Source: Oligoflexia bacterium
GTDB taxonomy: Bacteria; Bdellovibrionota; Bacteriovoracia; Bacteriovoracales; Bacteriovoracaceae
DNA: 64,000 nucleotides
Direction of reading: 5' to 3'
Assembly (NCBI GenBank): GCA_015231955.1
Contig: JADGAN010000013.1
Coordinates: 48,933-112,932 of the forward strand
The position numbers were made by a program, and so were the translations under genes. The notes under the pieces were generated by a model. That model did no database searches. It was given only the letters and a program-made list of their open reading frames with translations, and was not told where the DNA came from. Positions 42,416 to 52,152 of this stretch are shown in pieces (position 1 is the stretch's first letter; each line of letters starts with the position of its first letter).

Positions 42416-44926
42416 TCATCCTGATCTTAAAACAACATATTGCCTTGGCAGTGAGATAATCACCTCAAAGGGGTACATCCCAATCTCCTTAATTGGAGCA
42501 TGAGCTAGCACTACACTAATATCGCCATTTAAGTCTTCGATAATTTTTTTACAGGCCTCCAATCCAATACCGCGACCTGAGATGTCGGAAATCTCTTTGG
42601 CCGTAGAAAACCCAGGTGCAAAGATGGCGTTGCAAATCTCCTCCATAGAAACGTTGCGGTCGCTTGGAAGCAGGCCTTGTTCAATGGCAAGCTTCTTAAT
42701 CAAATCAACATTGAGCCCCCGCCCATCGTCGCGATAACGAATAATAAAGCGATATTTATTAAGGAAAAGATCAAACTCAATTGTCCCAAACACCTCTTTT
42801 CCTTTTGATCTACGTTCATTGGCAGGCTCAATTCCATGATCAATAGAGTTTCGAAGCAAGTGCTGAGTCACATTTTGCAAAGGATTATGGATCACATTTT
42901 TAATGTGAATCCCCGGGTCACGCATCACAATTTTAGGAGGTGCCTTGTCCAATTGCCGAGAGAGCGCTGCAAGCGCGCTGAAATTAGGAGATGCAACATT
43001 TTTTAAAGAGTCAGAACCAATTAGCGAAAAAAATTGATACGTTTTGCTTAAAATCCCTCGCTGTGCCGGCGTTAGATTATCGACAGTAAAATCTTTTAAA
43101 AGCTGAATCTGTAGATCGACTTCTCCCTTATCCACATGGACTTGATTAACAAAATCATTGCCACCCTGATCCGTAAAGTACTCGGTAGTATTGATCGTCT
43201 CACTCTTAATTTCCACCTCTACTGGTGATTTCACACCATCGCTTACCGCCTCTCCTCCCTTTTTTATAGCATTGCCACTACCGTTGTTTTTAAAAATTCT
43301 TCTAAGACCCATTGAAATGTATTCTTCAAAAATTGTCGTTAAATTTTTATGCAACTTCAAAAGTGAAATAATAAATCTATCAAATTCTGCACTACTGATG
43401 CGCGACTGTACTAGATTCACAGCAGCGGCCCCTACACGATCCTTGTGCTGACTACGTTGCCTTTGTAACAGACTATTCTTACGTAAGAAATCAACTTCAC
43501 GCTCGTTATCCGCTAAGCGCGCAAGTAGCGAGAAAAGATTATGCTCCCGCACTAATGATTTCAGCTCCCGCAGAGAACGCAAAAAATAAGCAATCCCTTC
43601 TTCTAAAATCACATCATAAGTTATACCCTTGATTTGCGGTATGCCTTTAATGCCACTGCGACCAGAATCTAAAATTTGCCTGGCCTCTTTTGCAAAATTC
43701 AGGAACTTCTCTGGAGAAAGTGCAAGAATTTCACTAAACACCTCTATAGTTTTTTCTCTATTAATGGCATCATTTTGCAATTTTCGAAGCTCAGTGACAT
43801 TCCGTACCGTCACCATGATTTTTTCAATTTGATTTTTATTATTGCAAATAGGACTCCAATCTAATTCCAATATTTTCGTTCCACCATCTTTATTCTCTTT
43901 TCTGACTTCCTTAACAAAAGCATCCGAATGAATTTCAAAGTTAATTGACTCTTCCCCTAGTGTGGCAGTCAGGGCACTTAACAACTGGCTTAACACCTCT
44001 GGAGTAACATTCGTATTTTTAAACATAACATCCATCACATCTTGACCTGCTATGTTTTTAGTTTCCAGTATTTTTTCTAAAAATATCGAATATTCAGGAT
44101 GAATTTTATTATTAGGAAGAATAGTGAAAATTCCTTGCTTAATATGATTTAAAATATATTTGATGTTTTTTGTCTTTTCATCGATTATGCCATGAAGATT
44201 AGTGGTGTAATGATACAGTCTGTCGGTCATGGCATTGGTAGCATTTACAATAACAGTAAACTCATCCACGATGCTATCACTACGATCAAGTTTTAATTTG
44301 TTTTTCAGACATTCGACATTATCAAGGTTTTTCGTGTAATTGGTAATTTGTTTTAAATGCCTAGTGATCAGTTTTTGAAAGATCAAAAACATAAATAGGC
44401 CAATAAGGAAAATCTGCATTGCCTGAACAATCAATATTCTTTTTCCCATAAGTATTAAATTTGTTTGCAATTTATCCAGACCTGCAACAATAGTTAAATC
44501 GCCAAGCTGCTTCCACTCATTTTTGTTGTTATCGTAATAGCGAACTGGAAACACTCTTTGAGAGATGTGCTCTGATGAAACCGCTCCTATAACCAAATCA
44601 TCTCGAGAATCTTTGGGATTTGTATAGGAAACTTTTTCAATATTAGGAAGCTTTACAATTCCTTGTAGGTGTATACTTAACTTCTCTCTATCTACATCCC
44701 ACACTGTGGCCGCAATGGAGGAGAGATGCCCTTGTTCAATTTGATTTAGTTGATCTTGTAAATGCTCTGTACCCCTTCTGTACTCCGTATATAGGTGAAA
44801 GGCCGTTGAACAAACAGTACCTATCATAGAAAAAAGTAAAATTAACAAAACAAATTTTGTTGTAATCCCTATATATTTTACTTCTTTTACCGAGTCACTG
44901 ATTCCTTTTGCTGAATAATCATTCAT
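42416..44926 (-). CDS. Membrane histidine kinase with CheA-type ATPase domain and degenerate Hpt
   Basis: 836 aa. TMs at about 24-46 and 172-192 bracket a periplasmic sensor. A HAMP-like linker and PAS-like domain (about 255-385) follow. A helical segment (about 400-480) looks like an Hpt domain, but the expected H-x-L-K-G reads LRELKSLVREHN, with Arg for the phosphorylated His. The C-terminal ATPase is CheA-like: HLLRNSIDHGIEPANERRSK, YRDDGRGL, GFSTAKEISDISGRGIGLEA. No receiver or CheW domain is seen. The protein may bind ATP but lack its own phospho-acceptor, or use another His. Confidence 0.8.
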   Translation of the reverse strand: MNDYSAKGISDSVKEVKYIGITTKFVLLILLFSMIGTVCSTAFHLYTEYRRGTEHLQDQLNQIEQGHLSSIAATVWDVDREKLSIHLQGIVKLPNIEKVSYTNPKDSRDDLVIGAVSSEHISQRVFPVRYYDNNKNEWKQLGDLTIVAGLDKLQTNLILMGKRILIVQAMQIFLIGLFMFLIFQKLITRHLKQITNYTKNLDNVECLKNKLKLDRSDSIVDEFTVIVNATNAMTDRLYHYTTNLHGIIDEKTKNIKYILNHIKQGIFTILPNNKIHPEYSIFLEKILETKNIAGQDVMDVMFKNTNVTPEVLSQLLSALTATLGEESINFEIHSDAFVKEVRKENKDGGTKILELDWSPICNNKNQIEKIMVTVRNVTELRKLQNDAINREKTIEVFSEILALSPEKFLNFAKEARQILDSGRSGIKGIPQIKGITYDVILEEGIAYFLRSLRELKSLVREHNLFSLLARLADNEREVDFLRKNSLLQRQRSQHKDRVGAAAVNLVQSRISSAEFDRFIISLLKLHKNLTTIFEEYISMGLRRIFKNNGSGNAIKKGGEAVSDGVKSPVEVEIKSETINTTEYFTDQGGNDFVNQVHVDKGEVDLQIQLLKDFTVDNLTPAQRGILSKTYQFFSLIGSDSLKNVASPNFSALAALSRQLDKAPPKIVMRDPGIHIKNVIHNPLQNVTQHLLRNSIDHGIEPANERRSKGKEVFGTIEFDLFLNKYRFIIRYRDDGRGLNVDLIKKLAIEQGLLPSDRNVSMEEICNAIFAPGFSTAKEISDISGRGIGLEACKKIIEDLNGDISVVLAHAPIKEIGMYPFEVIISLPRQYVVLRSG

Positions 44927-45047
44927 GACATTATCCTTACGACGTCCTCATAATTTTCTATTCCTCTATCGTCATCTTTTATATTTTAGATTAATTTTTT
45001 GTTGGCCGATACGATATGAGGAAAGGATGCTGCCTATGATGCCTTGG

Positions 45048-45080
45048 AGAAAAAAAAGGCCATCTTTTTAAGATGGCCTT
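45048..45080 (-). terminator. Rho-independent terminator of the Cys-rich protein gene
   Basis: A perfect 11-bp stem AAGGCCATCTT/AAGATGGCCTT (45056-45066, 45070-45080) with a 3-nt loop. On the minus strand it is followed by a run of T, 28 nt beyond the stop of the small exported protein gene. Confidence 0.85.
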
Positions 45081-45108
45081 ACTACATAAAAAACGCTAAA
45101 TCACAAAA

Positions 45109-45384
45109 TTAGAAACCGTAAACCTCTTCGCCATTCATGCAACGATCAACACAGTCGAGTTGAAAAGATCTTACGTTTGCAACGCAAGTTTGATTTTTGT
45201 CAACACAAACAGGGCGTCCAGTATCACCATTTAAATCAATACAACTCTGAAGATCTTTATCACATTGAGCGTAGAGTGGACGTGCTTGACTACTGCAAAT
45301 AATTCCACAAGGTTGGATTGCAAATGCAAGTGATGGAACGACAGTCATTGCGACAAGAAGAGAGATCGATAAAACCTTTTTCAT
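45109..45384 (-). CDS. Small exported cysteine-rich protein
   Basis: 91 aa with signal peptide MKKVLSISLLVAMTVVPSLA (FA-IQ). The mature part has eight cysteines (CGIIC, C..DLQSC, C..NQTC, C..RC), so probably four disulfides. No family recognised. The ATG at 45384 follows GGAGAC; an upstream in-frame ATG five codons earlier is less likely. It stands alone with its own strong terminator, which suggests high expression. Confidence 0.72.
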   Translation of the reverse strand: MKKVLSISLLVAMTVVPSLAFAIQPCGIICSSQARPLYAQCDKDLQSCIDLNGDTGRPVCVDKNQTCVANVRSFQLDCVDRCMNGEEVYGF

Positions 45385-45497
45385 ACTAGTAGTCTCCAAA
45401 ACAAAGGGTTTTTAAAATAGTAGTTACCCATAACATAAATGAGCACTCTTATGCCAGAGTTTTTTCGTCGGCTTATTACAGAAGTGGTCTGGTGATT

Positions 45498-46178
45498 TTA
45501 CGAGCGATACTTAATGGGGTCAGTCATTCCTAGTCGAGCAAAGGCCCGCAATCGCAGTGCACAGGAGTCACAAACACCGCACGCAGCATCCTCTGCTTTA
45601 TAGCAAGACCATGTGTATTCAAAGGGCGCATGCAGGTCGACCCCTTGTTGAATAATCTTATCTTTTGAAAGGTGAATAACCGGAGTCACAACATGAATGG
45701 ATGTGGCCTTTGTTCCCTCGTGGATAAGCTTATTCATTGCCTTATAGTAGCTAGGCCTGCAATCAGGATATCCTGACGAATCCTCATGAACCGCCCCGAT
45801 ATAAATTCTCACAGCACCCACTACCTCGGCCCAAGCAACTGCCAAAGAGATAATAATTGTGTTCCGAAAAGGAACATAGCTTGTAGGAATCGCCGTACTC
45901 TCTCCCTTGAAGTCACTTACTTGCATTTTGCTATCGGTCAGTGAACTACCTCCAATCTCTTTTAAAAAGGAGATATCCACAATTTTCCGATGATCGCTTA
46001 AAACCTGATAGTGATCGGCAATCTTATGAAAGCACCATAGCTCTTTGGACTCAGTCTTTTGCCCATAGTTCATATGGAGAAAATAGAGGTGCTCACTGCT
46101 TTTGCTTTCGGAGTGGGCAATGGCAGCTGTCACCAAAGAGTCCATTCCTCCACTCACTAATACAATCGATTTCGTCAT
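45498..46178 (-). CDS. queC: QueC, 7-cyano-7-deazaguanine synthase
   Basis: Converts 7-carboxy-7-deazaguanine to preQ0 for queuosine tRNA modification. The PP-loop SGGMDSLVTA is near residue 9, with VPFRNTIIISLAVAWAEVVG, IGAVHEDSSGYPDCR and the zinc site with four Cys (WSCYKAEDAACGVCDSC). 226 aa is normal. The phosphohexomutase gene ends 4 nt upstream, so the two form an operon. Other queuosine genes are not in the window. Confidence 0.95.
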   Translation of the reverse strand: MTKSIVLVSGGMDSLVTAAIAHSESKSSEHLYFLHMNYGQKTESKELWCFHKIADHYQVLSDHRKIVDISFLKEIGGSSLTDSKMQVSDFKGESTAIPTSYVPFRNTIIISLAVAWAEVVGAVRIYIGAVHEDSSGYPDCRPSYYKAMNKLIHEGTKATSIHVVTPVIHLSKDKIIQQGVDLHAPFEYTWSCYKAEDAACGVCDSCALRLRAFARLGMTDPIKYRS

Positions 46179-46182
46179 AGCT

Positions 46183-47967
46183 TCAGGCCCTTTCAGAGGT
46201 AGCTCTAAAGAAATTGGAAATCTCTTCAGAGCGATGCTTTGCCTTCACTTTTAGTGATGCTAGCTCCCCTTTGCTAGTCTCACGAATAAGAAAATAAAAC
46301 TTAATTTTTGGTTCCGTCCCTGAAGGACGAAGATAAACTTTACTTCCACTCTCCAAAGTATAACCAATCACATTGCTATTCGGAACAATCAGCTTCTGTA
46401 CTTTTCCACTTTGCAAATCGCGCTCTTCACCCAGCTCATAATCTTCAATCTTCGTAATCTTCTCTCCACAAAGGGTATTCTCTTTAGAAGATCTAAAGTG
46501 CTCCATAATTCGCTTAATCTTCTCTTCTCCCTCTTTACCCAAATAATCGAGTGACAATAATCCCTCATAGAAAAGGCCAACTTCCTTATACATTTCATCG
46601 AGAGCATCAATCAGAGTCATTCCTCTTGTCTTATACCATAAGGCCATCTCCGCCATCATTGCTGTCGCACTAATCGCATCTTTATCACGAACATCTTCTA
46701 GTACCAAATAACCATATGACTCTTCACTCGCCATCACAAAGTGAAGATTTTTTCTCTCTTTCTCAATTTGATTCCATAGGCCGCACATCCATTTAAATCC
46801 AGTAAGCGTACTGTGAATCTCTACTCCAAAATGTTTGGCCAGAGCGGTTTGCATTTCAGAGGTGACAATCGATTTAATCACCAGTGAATCGCTTCTTAGC
46901 TCCCCTCGCTCCTTCATGCTACTCAAAAGGTAGTGAAGTAATAAAATACCTACTTGATTACCATTTAAAAATTGTGCTTCTCCCTGATGGCGAACAACCA
47001 CACCAATGCGATCAGCATCAGGATCGGTTCCAAAAACAATATCGCGCTCTTCGAGCTTCATCAAATCCACAGCAAGTTTCAGTGCACGTGGATCTTCAGG
47101 ATTGGGAGAAGGAACCGTGGAGAAATTACTATCGGGATTGATCTGCTCTTGCACTAAACGCACATTGCTCATGCCCATCTCACTTAAAGCACGCAAGCAA
47201 GGAATATAGCCAGTACCATGAATAGGAGTATAAACAATTTTCAGTTCATCTCCTCGTCGCTCACAAAGCTCACGTCGAAAATAGCGCTGCTTTAGTTTTT
47301 GGTGATAAGCATCTTCAACTTCTCTACCCATCCAGCGAATCTTATTCTCGCGTAACCCTTGTTCAAAATTCATATAGCTTATTGTACTAAAATCGCTGAT
47401 GCCATAATACTCATCGATGATCTCCTTATCGTAAGGAGGAATCACTTGTGCACCATCATTCCAATAGACTTTGTAACCATTATAGGCGGGAGGATTGTGA
47501 CTTGCAGTGATCATAATGCCCGCATGTGCTTTGAGGTAGCGAACAGCAAAGGACAAAAAGGGAGTGGGATTTAGACGATCAAAAATATATGCAACAATGC
47601 CATTGGCCGCCAAAACGGAAGCCGCCTCTTTTGCAAAAAAATCGGAAAAGCGCCTGGAATCGTAACTTAAGGCCACTCGCAACTCCTCCCCACTTTTAGC
47701 AAAATGTTTCTTTACAACCGTCGCCAGTGCATGGGTGGCCATTCTTACCGTGTATTTGCTCATGCGGTTGCTTCCCATTCCCATGATCGCACGCAACCCG
47801 CCCGTCCCAAACTCAATATCTTTATAGAAGCGGTCAAAAAGCTCTTCTTTTGCTTTTGTCTCGTGAGCACTGCGCTCTAAAAGATCACTAATCTCCTTTC
47901 TCGACTCCATATCAAAATACTCATTGTTGGCCCATGCTTTTGCTTTCTCCAGAACTTCTTGACTCAT
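46183..47967 (-). CDS. Phosphoglucomutase/phosphomannomutase
   Basis: Alpha-D-phosphohexomutase (594 aa, PgcA/ManB-like), interconverting hexose 1- and 6-phosphates. The four site loops are present: active serine ITASHNPPAYNGYKVYW, metal loop FGTDPDADRIGVV, sugar loop MASEESYGYL and phosphate loop LRPSGTEPKIKFYF. The length fits the long group that includes eukaryotic PGM2-like and Bacillus PgcA. Cytoplasmic; supplies glucose-1-P or similar for envelope polymers. Confidence 0.92.
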   Translation of the reverse strand: MSQEVLEKAKAWANNEYFDMESRKEISDLLERSAHETKAKEELFDRFYKDIEFGTGGLRAIMGMGSNRMSKYTVRMATHALATVVKKHFAKSGEELRVALSYDSRRFSDFFAKEAASVLAANGIVAYIFDRLNPTPFLSFAVRYLKAHAGIMITASHNPPAYNGYKVYWNDGAQVIPPYDKEIIDEYYGISDFSTISYMNFEQGLRENKIRWMGREVEDAYHQKLKQRYFRRELCERRGDELKIVYTPIHGTGYIPCLRALSEMGMSNVRLVQEQINPDSNFSTVPSPNPEDPRALKLAVDLMKLEERDIVFGTDPDADRIGVVVRHQGEAQFLNGNQVGILLLHYLLSSMKERGELRSDSLVIKSIVTSEMQTALAKHFGVEIHSTLTGFKWMCGLWNQIEKERKNLHFVMASEESYGYLVLEDVRDKDAISATAMMAEMALWYKTRGMTLIDALDEMYKEVGLFYEGLLSLDYLGKEGEEKIKRIMEHFRSSKENTLCGEKITKIEDYELGEERDLQSGKVQKLIVPNSNVIGYTLESGSKVYLRPSGTEPKIKFYFLIRETSKGELASLKVKAKHRSEEISNFFRATSERA

Positions 47968-48035
47968 ATTGATTCCTTTTTTAAAAATAAAATTTCTATG
48001 CTAATGATTAAGTTAGTTAGTTATAATAACATTAA

Positions 48036-48055
48036 TAATAATTAATTGATTATTA
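48036..48055. promoter_or_regulatory. Inverted repeat upstream of the ferredoxin gene
   Basis: TAATAAT, 6-nt spacer, ATTATTA, 20 nt before the ferredoxin ATG in a very AT-rich intergenic region. A TATAAT-like -10 lies just upstream (48023-48028). Could be an operator; AT-richness makes chance likely. Confidence 0.25.
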
Positions 48056-48074
48056 TGTAATTAAGGAGAAATGT

Positions 48075-48323
48075 ATGGCAAATAAAAATGCAAAACACAA
48101 GAAAAACGTGCCTGGAGCATGGTACTGCACCGACCCCGATGAAGAAAACGGCGAAGGTTGTATCGCTTGTAATATTTGCTACTCTTCAGCTCCTCAATTT
48201 TTTGCAGAAGATGAGAATGGTAATGCCTATGTAAAAAATCAACCTACCTCCGAGGCAGACCGGGCCACTTGCCAAGAGCAACTTGATGCATGCCCTGTTA
48301 CTGCTATTGGCAACGACGGATAA
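48075..48323 (+). CDS. Small ferredoxin, [4Fe-4S]-type
   Basis: 82-aa soluble electron carrier. The cluster motif is GCIACNICYSSAP (C-x2-C-x2-C) plus the fourth ligand in LDACPVTAI. An acidic centre (FFAEDENGNAYV) is as in single-cluster ferredoxins. Two extra Cys (WYCTD, ATCQEQ) might allow a modified or second cluster but could be incidental. AAGGAG is well placed before the ATG. Partner unknown. Confidence 0.88.
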   Translation: MANKNAKHKKNVPGAWYCTDPDEENGEGCIACNICYSSAPQFFAEDENGNAYVKNQPTSEADRATCQEQLDACPVTAIGNDG

Positions 48324-48395
48324 CAAAGAGCAGTGCATACAACACACCTAGCACACAGGGCACACACACCATCTCAATACCCGAGTAAACCTTTT

Positions 48396-48425
48396 TTGAC
48401 AGGTGAAATTATTAAAGAATACATT
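48396..48425 (+). promoter_or_regulatory. Sigma-70-type promoter upstream of dedA-like gene
   Basis: A perfect -35 TTGACA (48396-48401), an 18-nt spacer and TACATT (48420-48425). It gives a leader of about 60 nt before the DedA-family start. Confidence 0.5.
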
Positions 48426-48494
48426 TTATTACTCCGATGCTACTCTTGCATCTCTTAGAATACCAACAATCACACCGAACGGTGAGTAAGCTTA

Positions 48495-49253
48495 ATGGAC
48501 ACAAGTAGTATTTTTCAAGCCATTCGTAATTTCTTCGGATCTATCAATTTTGAGAATGCCGTTGACATCATGGTTTCTTTAGGGCCATTCACTAACTACT
48601 CTATTCTTTTTGGCGTACTCATTCTCTGCGGCTTTGGCTTGCCGCTCCCTGAAGATATCGTGCTTATCATTGGAGGTTACCTCTCTTATTTTGATTTTTT
48701 AAATGTACACATTATGGTGTTAGTAGGCCTAGCGGGAGTACTCCTTGGTGACTCTATCATGTTTTTTCTAGGAAGACGGTATGGTCCGGCCCTGCTGAAT
48801 CATCGCTACCTTTCTCGGATCGTTACTCCTGACAAGATAAAACGTGCCCAAATTAACATCAATAAGTATGGTAATCGAATTTTTTTTATTGCGAGATTTT
48901 TACCTGGACTACGCTCTCCTATTTTCTTTACTGGAGGAACCCTTAAAACTAGGTTTTATATCTTCTTCGCCTACGATGGCATAGCGGCGCTTCTTAGTGT
49001 GCCTCTCTGGGTTTATAGTGCCTACTATGGAGGCGAGTATATTTATCGTGTAATTCAAATTGGGAAAAATGCGCAAGTCTTTATTTTAGGCTTAATCTTG
49101 TTGATTGTGGGAGTTCAAATCTTCTTATACTATAGAAATGTAAAGGCCAAACAACGTGAGCAGCAAAATAGGCACTCCTTAAAAAAAGAAAATGAGCATG
49201 GAAGATCGAATGAACGAGAAGAAGAACAAAAGCCTGCCATCACATCAAAATAA
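48495..49253 (+). CDS. DedA-family membrane protein
   Basis: 252-aa inner-membrane protein of the DedA/VTT family (implicated in undecaprenyl-phosphate or phospholipid flipping and proton-motive homeostasis). Seen: GFGLPLPEDIVLIIGGYLSY, GDSIMFFLGRRYG, FIARFLPGLRSPIFFTGG (key E, R and R-x-x-P-G residues) and about five hydrophobic helices. The C-terminal tail is charged. Its last 44 nt overlap the start of the kinase gene, so the two are coupled. Confidence 0.9.
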   Translation: MDTSSIFQAIRNFFGSINFENAVDIMVSLGPFTNYSILFGVLILCGFGLPLPEDIVLIIGGYLSYFDFLNVHIMVLVGLAGVLLGDSIMFFLGRRYGPALLNHRYLSRIVTPDKIKRAQININKYGNRIFFIARFLPGLRSPIFFTGGTLKTRFYIFFAYDGIAALLSVPLWVYSAYYGGEYIYRVIQIGKNAQVFILGLILLIVGVQIFLYYRNVKAKQREQQNRHSLKKENEHGRSNEREEEQKPAITSK

Positions 49254-50943
49254 CACACTCCAAAACTACATCTATAAACTTTTTGTCATTCATCAAGGAA
49301 ATCAATTTTATCACGAATTACTCGCTCTTATTTTAAAGGAGATGTCTTCTGAATTTGGCCTCATAGGGTACCTTGATGAATCGGAAAACCTAGTTATCCC
49401 AACGCTCACCGGAGAAATTTTGGCCTGCTGTCAAATCAAAGATAAAAAAAATATTTTATTGAAATCAGACTTAAAAGGTATTTTTGCGCAGGTAATTTCT
49501 CAACACAAAAGTGTTCTTGTTAATAATAGCGAACCACTGAAAACACCCGATGGCCATATTAAAGTCAAGCGAGTTCTTTTTGTACCTATACTCTACAATA
49601 GGCAATTATTAGGAATCATTGCTGTCGCCGATAAGAAGAGTGATTACCAAATACAAGAGCTGCAAAAACTTGAAGAGATTGCAGAACTCTTTGCACCAGT
49701 CCTTTATGGACGCCGCCACCGTGATTTGTTTGAACAATCACAAATCCAATTTTTTCAATCGGCCAAACTCGCCTCTATCGGAACATTAGCGGCAGGTATT
49801 GCTCATGAAATTAACAATCCTCTAACTATCCTCTCCGGTTTTTGGAATATTATTAGAGAGCATCTTTCTGAGCAGATGCCCCTTTCTCCTGAACTTGACG
49901 AATATTTTTCCAATGGTGGTAACGCCATCATGCGTATCAAAGATATTGTTCAAGGGCTAAAAGACTTTGCACGGGTTGACACTAACGATCATAATGTTTT
50001 TGACCTTATTAAAATTGTGAACAACTCACTTCGCCTCTGTCACAATATCTACCAGCGCGATGACATTGAAATTGAGGCCAATATTCTCGTTAAAGATGCT
50101 CTTGTCTGTGGCAATCAAGGCAAGACCCAGCAAGTTATCTTCAACCTCTTAAACAACGCTCGCGATGCCATTAAAGAGCAAAAGCGCAATAATGCAGCTA
50201 CATCACAACATCCCAGCAACTATCGGGGAAAAATTCTCCTAACACTCTCTCAAAGCAATACTAGCAAGGAGTATCTTCTCCATATCCAAGATAATGGCCA
50301 CGGCATAACAGAATCCCATACGCATCAGATCTTCAACCCCTTTTTTACCACTAAAAACACCGGAGAAGGAAGCGGTCTTGGTCTTTACATCAGTCACTCT
50401 ATTATCAAATCCATGAATGGAAGTATTACTTTCAGCAAAAATGCAACAACCGAAGGAGTGATCTTTACTGTTCATCTTCCTATTTACGAAGAGATCTCTT
50501 CTGGAGTCAAAACTCCTGATACTCGCAATAAAAGCAAAGGGGTGGTTCTCATCATCGATGACGAGGCCGATATTCGCAAAATGCTTCGAGTCTTTTTAGA
50601 AAGTATCTCTTATAAAGTCATTGAAGCGACCAATGGCATTGATGCCTTGGATGCCCTCCAAGTAAACGGAATAGACGCCTTTAAATGCATTATCACCGAC
50701 TTAAAAATGCCCAGGCTGAGTGGGTTCGAACTTATTAAAGAGGCACGTGCCAGGGGTTTTTCCGGAAAAATTATCACCATCACCGGTAACATCTATTTAG
50801 GAGATGATAACACCGAGGAACTTGAGATCCTTCCACTGATTCAAGGACAACTCCATAAACCATTCTCTAAAAAAGATGTTTTCGAGCTTCTTGAACGGCC
50901 ACTGGTTTTCGTTAAGGAAGAGGATCATCCTCAACAGCGATAG
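49210..50943 (+). CDS. Soluble GAF hybrid histidine kinase with receiver domain
   Basis: About 577 aa, no TM. A GAF domain (about 20-165) is followed by a kinase core with H-box ASIGTLAAGIAHEINNPLTI, N-box NLLNNARDAI, G-boxes IQDNGHGI and GEGSGLGLYIS. The C-terminal receiver has VLIIDDEADIRK, phospho-site TDLKMPRLSG and K in LHKPFSK. The start is uncertain: ATGs at 49192, 49198 and 49210 all lie inside dedA; the last has GGAAG at short distance. Overlap with dedA suggests shared expression, perhaps envelope-stress sensing (inference). The 3' end overlaps the convergent YhaM-like gene by 32 nt. Confidence 0.88.
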   Translation: MNEKKNKSLPSHQNNTLQNYIYKLFVIHQGNQFYHELLALILKEMSSEFGLIGYLDESENLVIPTLTGEILACCQIKDKKNILLKSDLKGIFAQVISQHKSVLVNNSEPLKTPDGHIKVKRVLFVPILYNRQLLGIIAVADKKSDYQIQELQKLEEIAELFAPVLYGRRHRDLFEQSQIQFFQSAKLASIGTLAAGIAHEINNPLTILSGFWNIIREHLSEQMPLSPELDEYFSNGGNAIMRIKDIVQGLKDFARVDTNDHNVFDLIKIVNNSLRLCHNIYQRDDIEIEANILVKDALVCGNQGKTQQVIFNLLNNARDAIKEQKRNNAATSQHPSNYRGKILLTLSQSNTSKEYLLHIQDNGHGITESHTHQIFNPFFTTKNTGEGSGLGLYISHSIIKSMNGSITFSKNATTEGVIFTVHLPIYEEISSGVKTPDTRNKSKGVVLIIDDEADIRKMLRVFLESISYKVIEATNGIDALDALQVNGIDAFKCIITDLKMPRLSGFELIKEARARGFSGKIITITGNIYLGDDNTEELEILPLIQGQLHKPFSKKDVFELLERPLVFVKEEDHPQQR

Positions 50944-51916
50944 CGGAGGCACCATAGGTAGGAAGTTCGCCTTTGAAAATGATTCTATCAAGGTGCTTTA
51001 CGAAACCAGACCAGTTGCCACTACAGGGATCGCTCTTCGTTACTAGTTCGACAGCACCCATCTTAGAATCCATTAAATCGATAAAATGAACAAGGAAAGC
51101 TTCCTTCGTAACTGGAAGTTTTGGTGCGCCATATGCATACTCACCATGATGGGCCAAGAGGATATGTTTGAGATGCATTTTGGTGGTTTTCGGAAAATGT
51201 TTTATTTTCAGAGCAAAACAGTCCACTAATTCCAGTGATTGAGCAACATGGCCAATCAATTTACCCTCATCTGTATACTCATAGGAGTTTCCATCACTAA
51301 TCTCATAAATTTTACAGAGGTCGTGAAGAATCGCCCCTGCAATCACATAATCACTCTTCACATGATAGTGCTTGGATAAAACAATCGCCATCTCTGCACA
51401 CGATAAGATGTGCTCCATTAGCCCCGATTGATAAGCGTGATGAACCGTTTTTCCGGCCGGCCATACTAATAAACGGCGAGCAATCTCCCCATCTTTTAAG
51501 ATAAGGGTTAGAAGCTCCTTAATGTAAACATCGCGAACTTCCAATGCAAGAACCTCCTCAAGGCGTGCAAACATCTCATCTGCGGCCCTCGAAGAGCGGG
51601 GCCTATAATCGGCATCATCAAAGTCGTGAGAATTTTCAACGAGCTTAATCTCCTGAACAATAAGCTGGCGTCGCCCTTGATAGAGGTTGATCTTTCCCTT
51701 AATATGCGCCAGATTACCTCTGATGATGCGTTCACAAATCTCCTTAGCATGGCTCCAGGCACGTCCCTCAATATCTCCACTATTATCCGATAAAACAATA
51801 TTTAAGTAAGGACGCCCATCACGCCCTTCTACGGCCGCAATATGCTTAACTAAAAAAGTCGTATCCACACTATCTTTAATTTGCAATTCACTCACAAACT
51901 GTTTTTTCTTTTGCAT
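50912..51916 (-). CDS. YhaM-like 3'-5' exonuclease (OB fold + HD domain)
   Basis: About 334 aa. An N-terminal OB fold (about 12-100: YLNIVLSDNSGDIEGRAW, KGKINLYQGRRQLIVQEI) is followed by an HD domain (about 155-290) with GLMEHILSCAEMA, AGAILHDLCKIYE and LAHHGEYAYG. This is the YhaM/CBF1 architecture of Firmicute 3'-5' exoribonucleases, also found in deltaproteobacteria. The ATG at 51916 has AAGGA at about 9 nt; the upstream ATG (51934) lacks one. Role: RNA or DNA turnover. Confidence 0.85.
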   Translation of the reverse strand: MQKKKQFVSELQIKDSVDTTFLVKHIAAVEGRDGRPYLNIVLSDNSGDIEGRAWSHAKEICERIIRGNLAHIKGKINLYQGRRQLIVQEIKLVENSHDFDDADYRPRSSRAADEMFARLEEVLALEVRDVYIKELLTLILKDGEIARRLLVWPAGKTVHHAYQSGLMEHILSCAEMAIVLSKHYHVKSDYVIAGAILHDLCKIYEISDGNSYEYTDEGKLIGHVAQSLELVDCFALKIKHFPKTTKMHLKHILLAHHGEYAYGAPKLPVTKEAFLVHFIDLMDSKMGAVELVTKSDPCSGNWSGFVKHLDRIIFKGELPTYGASAIAVEDDPLP

Positions 51917-52152
51917 TGAAGGACATCCTTGCATTTAATAGCGACAATCATCAACAGAGAATCTACTTAATTTTTCTCCCTTTGGCCTTAGCAAAAATTA
52001 TCATCTACCTTTTAAAATCAGAATATGGCATTATTTTATTAAATCATCTCGACCAATGCTATTTTTTTGAGTAAAAAGGTGGCCGTTAATAATTTAAATT
52101 TAAACAATTGATATTTCTATACAAACTACTTGATTACAGCAAAGGAGTTCTT

